Source of the DNA: Euwallacea fornicatus
Lineage: Eukaryota > Arthropoda > Insecta > Coleoptera > Curculionidae
Assembly (NCBI RefSeq): GCF_040115645.1
Contig: NC_089564.1
Coordinates: 372,001 to 436,000 of the forward strand
Direction of reading: 5' to 3'
DNA: 64,000 nucleotides
Below are positions 48,465 to 58,515 of the stretch, one piece after another. Every line of letters starts with the position of its first letter. The first letter of the stretch is position 1. The position numbers and the translations under genes were made by a program. The notes beneath the pieces are model-generated. The model did not search any database and was not told where the DNA came from. It saw nothing but the letters and a program-made list of their open reading frames with translations.

Positions 48465-49118
48465 TTTTACCTTCACTGTCTCATTTCGGTAATATTTAGT
48501 AATTAATAGATAATATGTAAAAAACTTTGAGGTCCTCTGAATGGTTAGATTGTTCAACTTGGAAACGAAACATTGACATTGTGAATAATGTGCTGAGCTG
48601 GTGAGCGCGTTCTTGTCAATTACACAACAATGGCATCGCATTCATTGTAGTTTGTGCTCCAGAAATCAAGATAAAAAATTACATTCTTTTTTCGTCTAAT
48701 TGAGGCTAAAAATCAAAATTTAATAAAAGATAGCAAAAAGTTGCGCAACAGACCGGGAATTTCATTTAAAAAAAAAAACCGTTTCATAAGCGAAGAAAAA
48801 AATGCTCTGGTCTATTGAACATTCGATCTTCTAGCTACTGACCACTACTTCTGATGGTTTTAGAATAATAACCCTCGGCGATTGTGCCCTGAGAAGCAGA
48901 AAGATTATGCATCCGATTTCGGTGCAACTAAATAGTCGTTTTCGGCCTATCTGTAAAACTTAAAAAAAAGTGAGACCTTCCCAGACTGTATCTCCGGATG
49001 GAAAAAAATTGGTATATACACACTCCACCACGAATCAATATATTTTTGACCAAGGAATATATGGTTAAACGTTGACCCTCTCATTCTGGCTACTCTGTAT
49101 ATTATTTTGAAAGTTCTA
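48465..49118. other. No gene; possible repeat end at 49097
   Basis: The span 48950-49097 ends TACTCTG followed by TA, the complement of a TA-CAGAGTA terminus, so a minus-oriented repeat may end here. Its other end was not found. Confidence 0.3.
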
Positions 49119-49560
49119 CAAAGTGTCCCAGAAACATTGAACAATTGAGTATAATCTCCTTGCGGATGAGAGAAGAGAACGATACAGCTAAATGTGCCTC
49201 GTAAAAAATTTACTTGTTTTCATTATACGTGAGGTTCAAGCGTGCTGACTTGAAATTGTTCATAAGAGGATCGGAGGGTACGATTAATCCATTTAAAAGG
49301 TCTGGTTCAAGCTGTTTGATATCTGGCGCCACTACTGATTTACCGAGGTATATAAAAACCGATCCATTTTTTTTTTTATTAGTGTCGATACATCATATTT
49401 CTGCGTATTGTACATTAAAAAGGTTCGTATCTCTAACCGTTTTCGAAATGTTGTCAGTCAAAGTTTTTAGAGCGCACTGTCAAGAATTCATGAATTCCAT
49501 TAATTCATTAACTGCTTACATTAAGATAGAGGCCATGAAAATATTCAAATGACATCCGAG
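49119..49560 (+). repeat. Probable repeat with a CAAAGTGTCCCAGAAAC end
   Basis: TACAAAGTGTCCCAGAAAC at 49117 resembles the CAGGGTGTCCC ends elsewhere. The following 440 bases have the mixed composition seen in such elements and a 112-codon frame without a domain. The right end is not defined. Confidence 0.3.
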
Positions 49561-52370
49561 TACCATTTTTCATACCTATGCTGACGTTGGCAATAGCGAT
49601 AATTAATCGTTACTATAGTAACGAGTGACTTGATTCATTAGGATGTAGTATGCAAGTAGTATGGTAAGTTAATTGTGCTATACTATCACCAATGCCTCAA
49701 AACAATGCGTTCACTAATTTAGATGAAACATATTTTTTGTTATTGTTGGTTTGTGTTTATGCGTAAACAAATTTTGGTATCTTCGGTGCTCCTACATGGA
49801 TGCCTGGAGACGACCTTGTAAAACACAGCGGCGCGAATACGAAAATAACCAGTGCGCCAGAGACTGCACGTGATGACCAGGCTGGAACGCACCAAGATCC
49901 AGGACCGCTTGGGATATTGGAACTTGGGGCTGTTACACCCAGATTGCAAACGCCCCATAATATATAAAGTGGTTCAGTTTTATGCGTTTTATTTACCTTG
50001 GTCAGTTTCTGAGATATTTAGTTCAAATTTGGAGTGGATGTGTATGTACATAAGTATATGTGTCATTAAATGGTGAAATGTCGAGATTTCCTCCTGAACT
50101 CCAAAATGGGGCCCATTCCGACATACGGGGCGCGTTACATTTTGGCCAAATATGGAAAAAGTTAACATTACAACGCAAACATACAAGGACACACAACAAC
50201 ACAAGGACAAGGATCACATATTTGCGCTTGTAAGAACGGTTCGCACGAAAGCCCCGGAGGCGCTCCTCATGCCGTCCCACGTGGTGATTAGTTTAAAGGC
50301 AATATGAATACCAGGTGTGTACATTTGACTACTCTCACACATAGGACTGGGTTACTGAACAGAGTTCGGCTACTTTAGTGAAGAGTGATCTTCTGCCTGT
50401 CACCTATCTAACATCTCAGAATTGGTAATACCAAACTGTGAGAAATCAGGTACTAGTGTCTAGCTAATCACAGGCCACGATAGATGCGACGGGTGCACAG
50501 ATGGTTCCAGGTTGAATCGACTGGGTGGACCGGATGTGTATCGAGCTCGTGTAGCTGTGACAGGCGATACGGAAATACAAAATCGGTAACCTTTGATGAT
50601 ACGAGTTAAGGCTGATTGTGTGATCGATGATTGAGTGGATGGCCCTGTATCGCCTGAGAACTCCCATGACATTAACTAATAAGCTAAAGATCGTAGAGCC
50701 GGACCAAGAACTGTGCAGGCAAAGCCTCTATTTCGACTCAAGAGGAAGACGAAAATAGAGGAGAGGGGGCTACTGCTAAATGATTCTCTTCTCTAGTAAA
50801 TTAAGAGAAAATGGGACATCGCCGGAAACCGCGAGTGTAAGGGATACTTTGAACATGTCGAGACATCTATATACGTTATGGTGAAATGTTCAGTTATCAT
50901 GGATGCCCAAATGAAGTATTTGGGTTAAAAAATTCAACAACCAAATCCCATTGCCAAGCAAAGATCAAGCAGTTACGACCTAATAAACTCTTCGGCTTCA
51001 TCAACTCGTCGAGACTACTGTAACAGCGCTGAGGAACCTGTCTCCATCGCATAGACGTGATAAACGCACCGTTGTTCATCCCGCCTCTTTCTCATTAATT
51101 CATTTGATGGAATTAATTGATAAATCGAGAATCTCTTGGAACATTTCTTGATTTAAGAGTGCATTTGATATTACCTGTGCTAATATTAGCAACGGCGTGG
51201 GTGGTATGAGAGCGTAGACTGTAAAGTTTCTGAGCGATTATCTAACAACTAGGTGAAAGTGAAGTATTTGTGTATTGAAGAAAAGATATATTAAGTGCAC
51301 AAGTAGGTACGTTGTGGGTTATCAAAGTGCTCAGAGAACACTAACAACAATACCTTTACATACCCAAATTTCAGCCAACAACAAATAATCTCAAAAGGAA
51401 ATTTGAGAAGAAAGTTTTAATCTGATCATAGCAATGACTTGGATGGCGAGTGTTATACAGTGTGATTTTTTTTTAAATATTAATTCGATGAAAACCATAT
51501 GAGATTGCATATGATATAAAGATTCGAGTTTGATAAAAAAATTATGAAAACGCTAAAATAAACTGTACAAGCATGGCGATGTGTTATGAACATCAGTTAC
51601 AGCTGGGACTTTGAATTTTACGAACAACACGAAAAACTGTCCTTAGTAACGTTTCGATATTCTAGAAAGGCGTTTTACTTAAGGTTTAATTAAAGATTTT
51701 ATGAGATGAATCAGTTTATGACCGAACGATCTTGCAAGCAAGCCCATTATTGGATTAATGGAAGAAAACCTCATTCCGTATGCATTACTTACAAGGTTTT
51801 TTTTTCTATTAATTTACCAAGGATTTTACTTTTGGGTCTAGATGGAAATACCTGCGAAATATCTTAATTACTCGTTAAATGAAATTTATCTCAGTCGATA
51901 AATATCTAGTCATTGCCAGTCCTGCACTGAGCACATACCCATGGTATTAGATTTATTTTTCCGAAATATAGCTTTATTGCATTAGTACAATAATAAATCG
52001 GACTATAACCGCGGAAAAAATGTTGCTGGACATGAATTTTGTTATTAGGGTAATCATCAACGAAGCGTTACCGTAGCATCATGTTAAAGAATACTTGCAG
52101 ACGCAACTGCTTATCATTTTACTTTAACGATTATCAGCTTATCAATACTCATCAAAATAATTTACGTATTACCATACGTTAAACTGGAAAGTCATCCATA
52201 TTCCGATTCAGAAATCACCTACTTACGAAATGAGCCTAAATCTTGTTTATCACTTTCCTATTTAATTACCTTAATTGTTATTTAACATCGATAGGATCGA
52301 ACTGGGCTGGGGAACGAAGGGGTGAAACAGCCCTTAGTGAGTGTCTGGATATGGTGAAAGGAAGATAAAT
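49561..52370. other. No confirmed gene
   Basis: GC-richer spots at 49830-49950, 50090-50280 and 50460-50690 hold short frames on both strands without recognisable domains. A perfect 10-bp inverted repeat CAGGCGATAC/GTATCGCCTG lies at 50561-50570 and 50647-50656. The rest is AT-rich. Confidence 0.35.
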
Positions 52371-52396
52371 GAGCACCATTCTTAAGAATGGTGCTC
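52371..52396. repeat. Perfect 26-bp palindrome
   Basis: GAGCACCATTCTT is followed directly by its complement AAGAATGGTGCTC with no spacer. Perfect palindromes of this length are rare by chance. Confidence 0.85.
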
Positions 52397-53799
52397 TGTC
52401 TGCTTCTTATGAAAAATCCTTTAAAAATGCGCTAAAGAAGAGATCGACTGTGGGTGTTGTTTTAGATGCCAGATGAAAATATAAGGGATGTTTAGAAAAA
52501 AAATGAAGAATCTAGAGATGGCAACTTAAAGAGGAAGGGCCTTGTGAAGATTGATCCCGTTGTGCGTAAAGGCACCTACTACTTTGTTCGGGTGGTGGTT
52601 ACTGTCATGGGGTTAATAAATTTTGTACCCTCAACATACTTTACTTCGGCAATCGGGGTTCGTAGATATCTTAAATAAATTAGAAGGGAAAACAAAAAGA
52701 AAACAAAAAATTTAGTATTGGATGCACAAATTCAGAAATGTCTCCTTAAATACTACAGAAACGGACCAGAGGACTTATCTCCAAAATATGTAAATTTGTT
52801 GTCTTTGCCCATTACATACAGAGCGATCCCTCCTTTTGACTACTTTCCTAACCATTTTTGCGGTTCATAAACTTTCGGTAAAAGCTCGGGTTATAAGTAC
52901 CCTAGTATTACATCCATTAATTTTTACTACTTTGCTGATTTTTGTGAAGGTTAATGTATGTAATTGTGAGTAAATATTTTAAAGTCAAAGTAAGTCACCG
53001 TAGAAAATGTTGATTTCAGGGAAGCAAGTATTCTGGGCTGTAACCATGACTTTAGTAATCATCGTTAACTGTAAGTCTCGAAGGATCCTGGCGAACTGAC
53101 TTTGATTATTCTAAAATATTACATAATTTAATAAGACACAAGATTTCTTAACAATTTGTCATTTGAGACAGCAATGACTGTTTAAATAATGTTCCTACTT
53201 GAGAACAGTTATGTAATATTAATTCAAATAGGATGGCTCATGTCAAGTGAATTCTGGTCTAATTAACACCTGGCCCTTTATGTCCGAAATAATTGTAGAG
53301 CTCTTTGTGGTGCTATGGTGCGGCCTTAAATTAGTCTAGTACGGTCCTAATACAGTAAAGCTACATTTTTTAGAATAGCGCACGTAATATGTGAAAAAAA
53401 TGCACATAAATATTATTAACAAGTTAATTTAAATTGGACATAAGATGGGTATATAAACGCGTACGTAATGAAATTTTCTTCGACTCGTCCATTTATGGAC
53501 TTGCTCGCAAACTCGCTCGGCCATAAACTGATTCGCCTTATAAAATCTTACATTACGTACTTATTACATAAATGACTATCAAATCGCCATTGCTGTTTGG
53601 AGTGATGAAAGATATATTTTGAAAAAGGTTTGTTGTTTTTACCTCTTCAGTAACTATGCAGCCCATAGAAAGTACCTGTTTGCCTTTACCGGTTCTACTT
53701 AACAGTTACACAGACATAGTTACGCACGACACACGCTTTGAACGCAATAATTTATGTTCTCCATGAATTTACCACTTATTTGACAATAATAAATTATAA
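52397..53799. other. No gene seen upstream of the transporter-like frame
   Basis: I looked for further nucleoside-transporter segments here and found none. The sequence is AT-rich. Confidence 0.4.
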
Positions 53800-54090
53800 C
53801 CAACGACAAAACATGTTCAAAAATCAGGTACTCGGAGTAATAAATCTAAGCAACTTTCAGGTACGATTAATATCGGCGGTAGCGGTGAATACAACATCAT
53901 AACAAAACTGCCATCCATGTACATAAAAGGATTCCTACATGGAGAAGATACTGCGGGAATTTTTAATGGAGTGATCAGGTTGATTTCAGTTGCCAGTTCT
54001 CCAACTGCCATTGATTTAGCCATAATTTATTTTGTTACTGAAGCTGTGTTTGTTGATTACGATCTCCATTACGACTGCTTTGTCGTTTAA
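53800..54090 (+). pseudogene. Fragment similar to an equilibrative nucleoside transporter (SLC29/ENT)
   Basis: The frame is open for 96 codons between a TAA at 53797-53799 and a TAA at 54088-54090. After about 25 residues without similarity it reads INIGGSGEYNIITKLPSMYI, then KGFLHGEDTAGIFNGVIRLI, then AIDLAIIYFVTEAVFV and DYDLHY. This follows the TM5-TM6 part of ENT transporters: a loop ending in (K/G)LP, a YTGA-type turn, a glycine-rich GxxxxGxF segment, then a membrane helix containing YF. ENTs carry nucleosides across membranes. The piece is one exon or less of a protein of about 450 residues. Charged residues (Glu and Asp in the last helix) and the early stop where ALP and FYR motifs should follow argue for a decayed copy. 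CTTTCAG at 53857-53863 could be an old splice acceptor. No other ENT part was found, so an orphan exon, a retrocopy piece or a diverged gene cannot be told apart. Confidence 0.5.
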
Positions 54091-54291
54091 GACTGATTTC
54101 ATCAGGTTGATGTTAAAATGTTAATATGAACGAACTGCTATTATTCAATCAACAGCAGATTCAACTAAATTCGAGCAATTTGCAGTGCGTTCGTAGGTAG
54201 AGTTTCTTGTTGCAGTTGAAGATTTGAAAAGCTGGTGTTCATTGAGCAGGATTCATTATTGGCCAAATCAAAAGCAATGGAACAGTAAAAA

Positions 54292-54339
<48 letters not shown>

Positions 54340-54819
54340 CAAGCAGATATAGAAAACAGAACTGTACCCTTTTGTGTTAATTCTGCCTTGTAAAAATTCA
54401 AAACGTTAAACATAGTAACATTAAGTCAATGTTAATTTATTGTTAACATTCCAAATGTTTTTTCTCTATATCTGAAACATTCTCGTTCTGCAAGGTTGAA
54501 ATTTATCATAACTTTATAACTTCGACGGACTATCACTTTATAACGTTAATAAATTCCAGAATTTTATAATATTTTTAATTTAGCGCTTCTCTTGAACCGC
54601 CACGTGTCCGTTCAGTCCTCTATGGTCCACTTTCACCCTTTGTTTCCGAGAATCAGTATATGTCGTGTAGCCTTTTTGTTCATTAGTATAACTATTTACT
54701 TGGCCTTATTTGACGGTTTGTTTTTCATTTCTGGTATACTTTTTTATTTCGTTTGTCCAGATAGGGGCAAAATTGGATTAAACATTTACTAGAGAATCAA
54801 AAACTTGTTTGTGGATATT
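54091..54819. other. No gene; contains a microsatellite
   Basis: The span holds A14 followed by (TA)n at 54287-54331. The rest is AT-rich, with no continuation of the transporter frame. Confidence 0.4.
54287..54331. repeat. Poly-A followed by (TA)n microsatellite
   Basis: Fourteen A residues and about 15 TA units. An A-run 200 bases after the transporter-like frame could be read as an old retrocopy tail, but no polyadenylation signal links the two. Confidence 0.9.
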
Positions 54820-55095
54820 CAAGGTGTTCATTTGAAAGCGAACCATCTGGATCATCTCTTGATTGAGAGGCAAATTTGAAATATAAAAAAAAGTCTATTT
54901 AGACATCTAGGGGGAGTTTAATTTGACATTAGAGAGAATTGTATCAGTCACCCTCTCACCCCCACCTACCCTCACTTTGATATTTCTAATGGGACCCCTC
55001 ATCGAGTGCCACGCCGTTCCAACTGGAATTCAATTTTCTACATAAATGAAACCGAACAAATTCAAATTTGTTAATGGAGGCAAGAGTTGGAAGGA
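54820..55095 (+). repeat. Left long terminal inverted repeat
   Basis: Pairs with 56170-56442. Similarity is strongest in the outer 150 bases and fades inward. Confidence 0.75.
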
Positions 55096-55159
55096 AAAAT
55101 GTGTGCTAGAGCAAATATCTTATTGAGGTCAAATAATTCGTTTTATTAAGTACCTAGAA

Positions 55160-55690
55160 TGTGAGCCATTATTAGCGAAGCAAAACTAAACCTTCTTTTC
55201 AAATTCTTCGCAAACATTGGCCAAAGTTTGTCCAGTAATACTTCGACGTTTCAGGAAAATTCTATCTTTAAATTCTTGAATACTTTCAAATGGAGTTCTA
55301 AATGCTTTGCTTTTTAAACAACCCCATAGGAAAAAGTCTGGTGGACTGAGATCTGCGGATCGCGCTGGCCATTCTAATGCATTTCTTCAGCCAAACCATT
55401 TTTGAGGAAATCGTTCGTTGAGCCATTCCAGCACTGTTAAGACACAGTTTGAAAGAGCTTCATCTTGTTGGAAATGCATATTGTATTCATCAAGTTTCAA
55501 AGCACTATTCTCACCAATTTGATTTTTCAGATATTTGACGATAAGAGAGTTTATTGCATTTTGTAAAAGGTTCACATACCATTTACTAGTTAAATTTTCT
55601 TCCAGAAAGGGTGGACCAATAATTTCGTTTTCATAAATTCCTGCCAAAAGTTGACTTTTTGTGAAAATTGAGTAGTGTAACTTTATTTAA
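55160..55690 (-). pseudogene. DUF4817-like DDE transposase, catalytic half, two or more stops
   Basis: On the minus strand, reading in one frame: MAGIYENEIIGPPFLEENLT, then WYVNLLQNAINSLIVKYL, then MHFQQDEALSNCVL with the second catalytic Asp (family form QQDGAPPH), then WLNERFPQKWFG and a stop. It continues NALEWPARSADLSPPDFFLW with the third Asp (41 residues between the two acids), then SKAFRTPFESIQEFKDRIF, CEEFEKKV, a stop, and FCFANNGSHSRYL to TGA. Only two nonsense changes in about 175 codons, with both visible catalytic acids intact, make it the best preserved copy in the window. The N-terminal half with the first Asp and the DNA-binding domain is not recognisable between 55690 and the right arm, so it is probably deleted or badly decayed. 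Confidence 0.85.
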
Positions 55691-56109
55691 ATAAATGCGC
55701 ATTTTCGTTGTACCAATATTTACAGTTGTTTATCACTAAAGCAAATATTTTTTAGTAATTGAGGGTCATCTGCACTTCGCTAATTCTTTATTTAGCAATA
55801 CTGTATCCTTCTATGATGATCGTCCTCATTGATTTCGTGCAACATTTGTATTTTGTTAGGAAAAAAGCTTATTCTTAAAGCTTTGTGCGTGGAACCATTT
55901 GAAATTCCTAATAGGCAAAAATGGATTGATCCACAGCAAAGCTGCCTAGGGCTTCAATCGTGCATTCTTCATCCACAATTCTTGTCCCTTTAGCTTTTTT
56001 GCCACAAACAGACCTAGTTTCTTGAAATTCACGCCCCAAATGCATCACGGACTTACATCCCACATTTTTATCTTCGTGTTTCTCAGGCGTTTTTGCGATA
56101 TTTTATTTT

Positions 56110-56125
56110 GTTTTTTTTTTTTTTT
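56110..56125. repeat. Poly-T tract
   Basis: About 15 T residues inside the transposon, just before its right arm. Confidence 0.9.
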
Positions 56126-56169
56126 GTTAACAAAGGTATTTTAATCCTACACAAATGCAAATTTGTTCT

Positions 56170-56442
56170 TCTAACTCCCAAATTCATGGACCAATTTCAG
56201 TTTTCTTGGTACCGTTCCACAGTAAATTGAATTCCGCTTGCAATTATGTGCTACCCAAAGGGGGGGTCAATCGAAATATTAAAGTCATGACGGCCTGGGG
56301 GTGAGAAGGTGACCGATACAATTTTTTCTAACGTCAAATTGAACTTCTCATTAGATATCTAATAAGGCATTTTTTTATTATATTAAATTTTCCTCTCAAT
56401 CGAGAGATATTTCGGGTGGTTCGTTTTGAAATGAAAACCCTA
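56170..56442 (-). repeat. Right long terminal inverted repeat
   Basis: Complement of 54820-55095; see the element entry for the shared words. Confidence 0.75.
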
Positions 56443-56444
56443 TA

Positions 56445-58440
56445 TGGTCGTGCCCATGTCTCTTTCGAAACAATATTTTGAGCTGGGGGATTTATTCCAT
56501 ATCATGTTAGTTGAATTTACGAAATTCATTCGTTTATTTTACTTTGTGGAGTTTTACTTTTCGTCCTATTTCATGTCATTTTGAATAGGGTTCTTTATTA
56601 AATAGAAGTTGATAGATAACATAATGATTATAATATTAATATACCTTCATTGTTTTAGATATCACACAAAGCTTTTATCCAGGTAGTGCACAGTTTGAAA
56701 AGGACAAAACAATAATGAATTTTGACCGGTCCACTAATTCACTAATTGTGAAACGAGATGAAAGACAAAGGAGATTTGAAATGTAATTTGGAGTTTTACT
56801 TTCAGTTATGGAGAAAAGAAATATACATATGTAAATATTTACCATGTGTTTCAAACATTGTCCATACAGTGCTCTATAATGGTAGATTCAAACTATACCA
56901 ATAAAACCTCGCCAGAAGTAACGTTATAAAGTAACATGATTTATCGGCCGTTTAAGCGTTTATTTGATGTCGTAAAAAAGTTATATTGTACATACATGTT
57001 TAGAAAACTTCTTTATAAATTACGTTGTACTAACATGTTAAATATGTTTATGTGTTCAGTAGGTACCAGCTCGACTCGGCTACTGCAAGTTTAAGTAAAA
57101 TATTTTTTAAATGTTTACACTTGCGGAAATGTTAGAAGTCGATCCCATCTGTGCTTTTTTTTTATGAAATTGCCCCATTTTTATTTCATATTCGTATTCT
57201 GGAGAATGGCGCCAGCTGAGAACTTTAAGTAACAAATTTCATTATACTCGTAAGAAATTCTAGTGAGAAAAATAGAAAGAGCCGCAAAAAGAATTTGATC
57301 CCTCAACTCGGCCAGTTCCAAATGGTATCGAGCCAATCTTACATTAGAGAGGCACATTTATAGCGGATTTTGTGCGTAGAATGGAAATTTCGGAAATTAC
57401 CGCACATTCTTTTGCTGGATAGATAGTTTAGTGGACAGTGGGAGAAAAATTGTTGCGATCGATTGTAAGACTATCCCGACATTCTCCATAGTCAAACACT
57501 CAAACTGCCATTTGAGACCTAATACTTATTTTGTGACTACGCCTAAAATTTGACTATAAATTTTTTTTTTAATTGATAAGTTGTCATTTATACTCAATGA
57601 GAAATATCGTCGAAACGCATTATTTCCACTTTTGACTGCAATAAAACTTTTTTTCCCAACAAAACGAATTACGTTTGTTCCTATCCGAGAAACATTGATA
57701 CCAATTCGATTTAAATTCATCAGGGTATGTACTGAAACTAAAACATGCTATCTTCAAACAAACGACATCCTGTATTTGATATGTTTTGCTAATTTACAAG
57801 AACACGTTTTGGCTTCTGCCCAAAAATCTACTTCGAGGGAAATAATGTGATTTGATAAGCTGCTTCTTACGTACCGTTTTCTAAATAAGTTTTTCTTTGT
57901 CTGCTTCACGGTTAATGGGCTTGGCCACTGCGTCAATGTCAAATATTATTAAACGGGCATTCAATTTCAAGTTTAGTATAAACACAGTAAAAGCGTTTTC
58001 AAATAGTGATTGCCGTACTATAATCGTGAACATTATTTGAACAACATTTTTAGCATTTTTAGGTTGCTTCGTGAAGAAAAAGTCAGTTGGAAATGTTTCA
58101 TATTGCCTGGGAATATCCAGAGTCACTCTAGAATCACGTTAATAGAATTATTTTTTAAGAATTAGGAATCTCAAAAATGTGTGTTTTGTGTATTGTTACT
58201 TGTGGAATTTAAAAACTCTGTAAACAATGTTATCGTTTGATATACAACAAAAGGGTTACGTCATAAATTTCTATTTTTGTACTGTAATTTCCTGTGTGTG
58301 TTTTTTTTAATATTTGATGACTTCTAGATTACTTAAAAGATATGGGGTCTCGTTACCTTAAAAATGAAACACATATACAAAAAGTCACGAACTCTACATT
58401 TTTAAAATAAGTAAGAAGTCCTAACAAACCAACAATATAG
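56445..58440. other. No gene; holds repeat copy B
   Basis: AT-rich. Repeat copy B lies at 56928-57000, followed by CATGTTTAG and CTAACATG as a short inverted pair near 56996 and 57030. Frames at 57526-57850 are chance-like. Confidence 0.4.
56928..57000 (+). repeat. Interspersed repeat copy B (partner at 3080-3145)
   Basis: It shares TTTAAGCGTTT, TTTGATGT, AAAAAGTT and the ACATG end with copy A in the same order and spacing. Confidence 0.45.
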
Positions 58441-58449
58441 TTTGGGGAC

Positions 58450-58515
58450 GGTGGGCCACCTTAGGAGGGTGCCACCATAAGGCACTGGTGATAATCGAGC
58501 GAAGCTGACCTCCTC
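58450..58515 (+). ncRNA. Compact GC-rich stretch with possible pseudoknot; speculative
   Basis: Four pairings can be drawn: CACC 58457-58460 with GGTG 58487-58490; AGGAGG 58463-58468 with CCTCCT 58509-58514; GTGCC 58469-58473 with GGCAC 58481-58485 (7-base loop); and AGC/GCT around GAA at 58498-58506. The first two cross each other, and the order of strands is the one seen in HDV-like ribozymes (P1, P2, P3, P1', P4, P2'). Against this, P1 has only four pairs where seven are usual, and the catalytic C joining region is not evident. The GGTGGGCCACC run can also fold on itself. HDV-like ribozymes do occur at the 5' ends of insect retrotransposons, but none was recognised downstream here. Confidence 0.15.

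Larger units (their letters stand above)
54820..56442 (-). mobile_element. Nearly complete DDE transposon with long terminal inverted repeats
   Basis: The left end begins CAAGGTGTTCATTTGAAAGC and the right end, on the other strand, TAGGGTTTTCATTTCAAAAC. The two arms stay alignable for about 150 bases at roughly 80 percent by eye (shared words include GCGAACCA/ACGAACCA, GATTGAGAGG, AATTTGAC, AATTGTATC, TCACCCCCA) and more loosely to about 270 bases, where GGAATTCAATTT is still shared. TA follows the right end (56443-56444); the left flank has TT. The element is 1623 bp and carries a minus-strand transposase relic whose catalytic acids are 41 residues apart. Arms this long are unusual for Tc1/mariner elements. 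Confidence 0.8.

Noticed and set aside
50621..50637. 17-base word shared with 63793-63809 as a functional repeat
   Set aside because: One such match is not surprising among all pairs in 64 kb, and the flanks do not extend the similarity.
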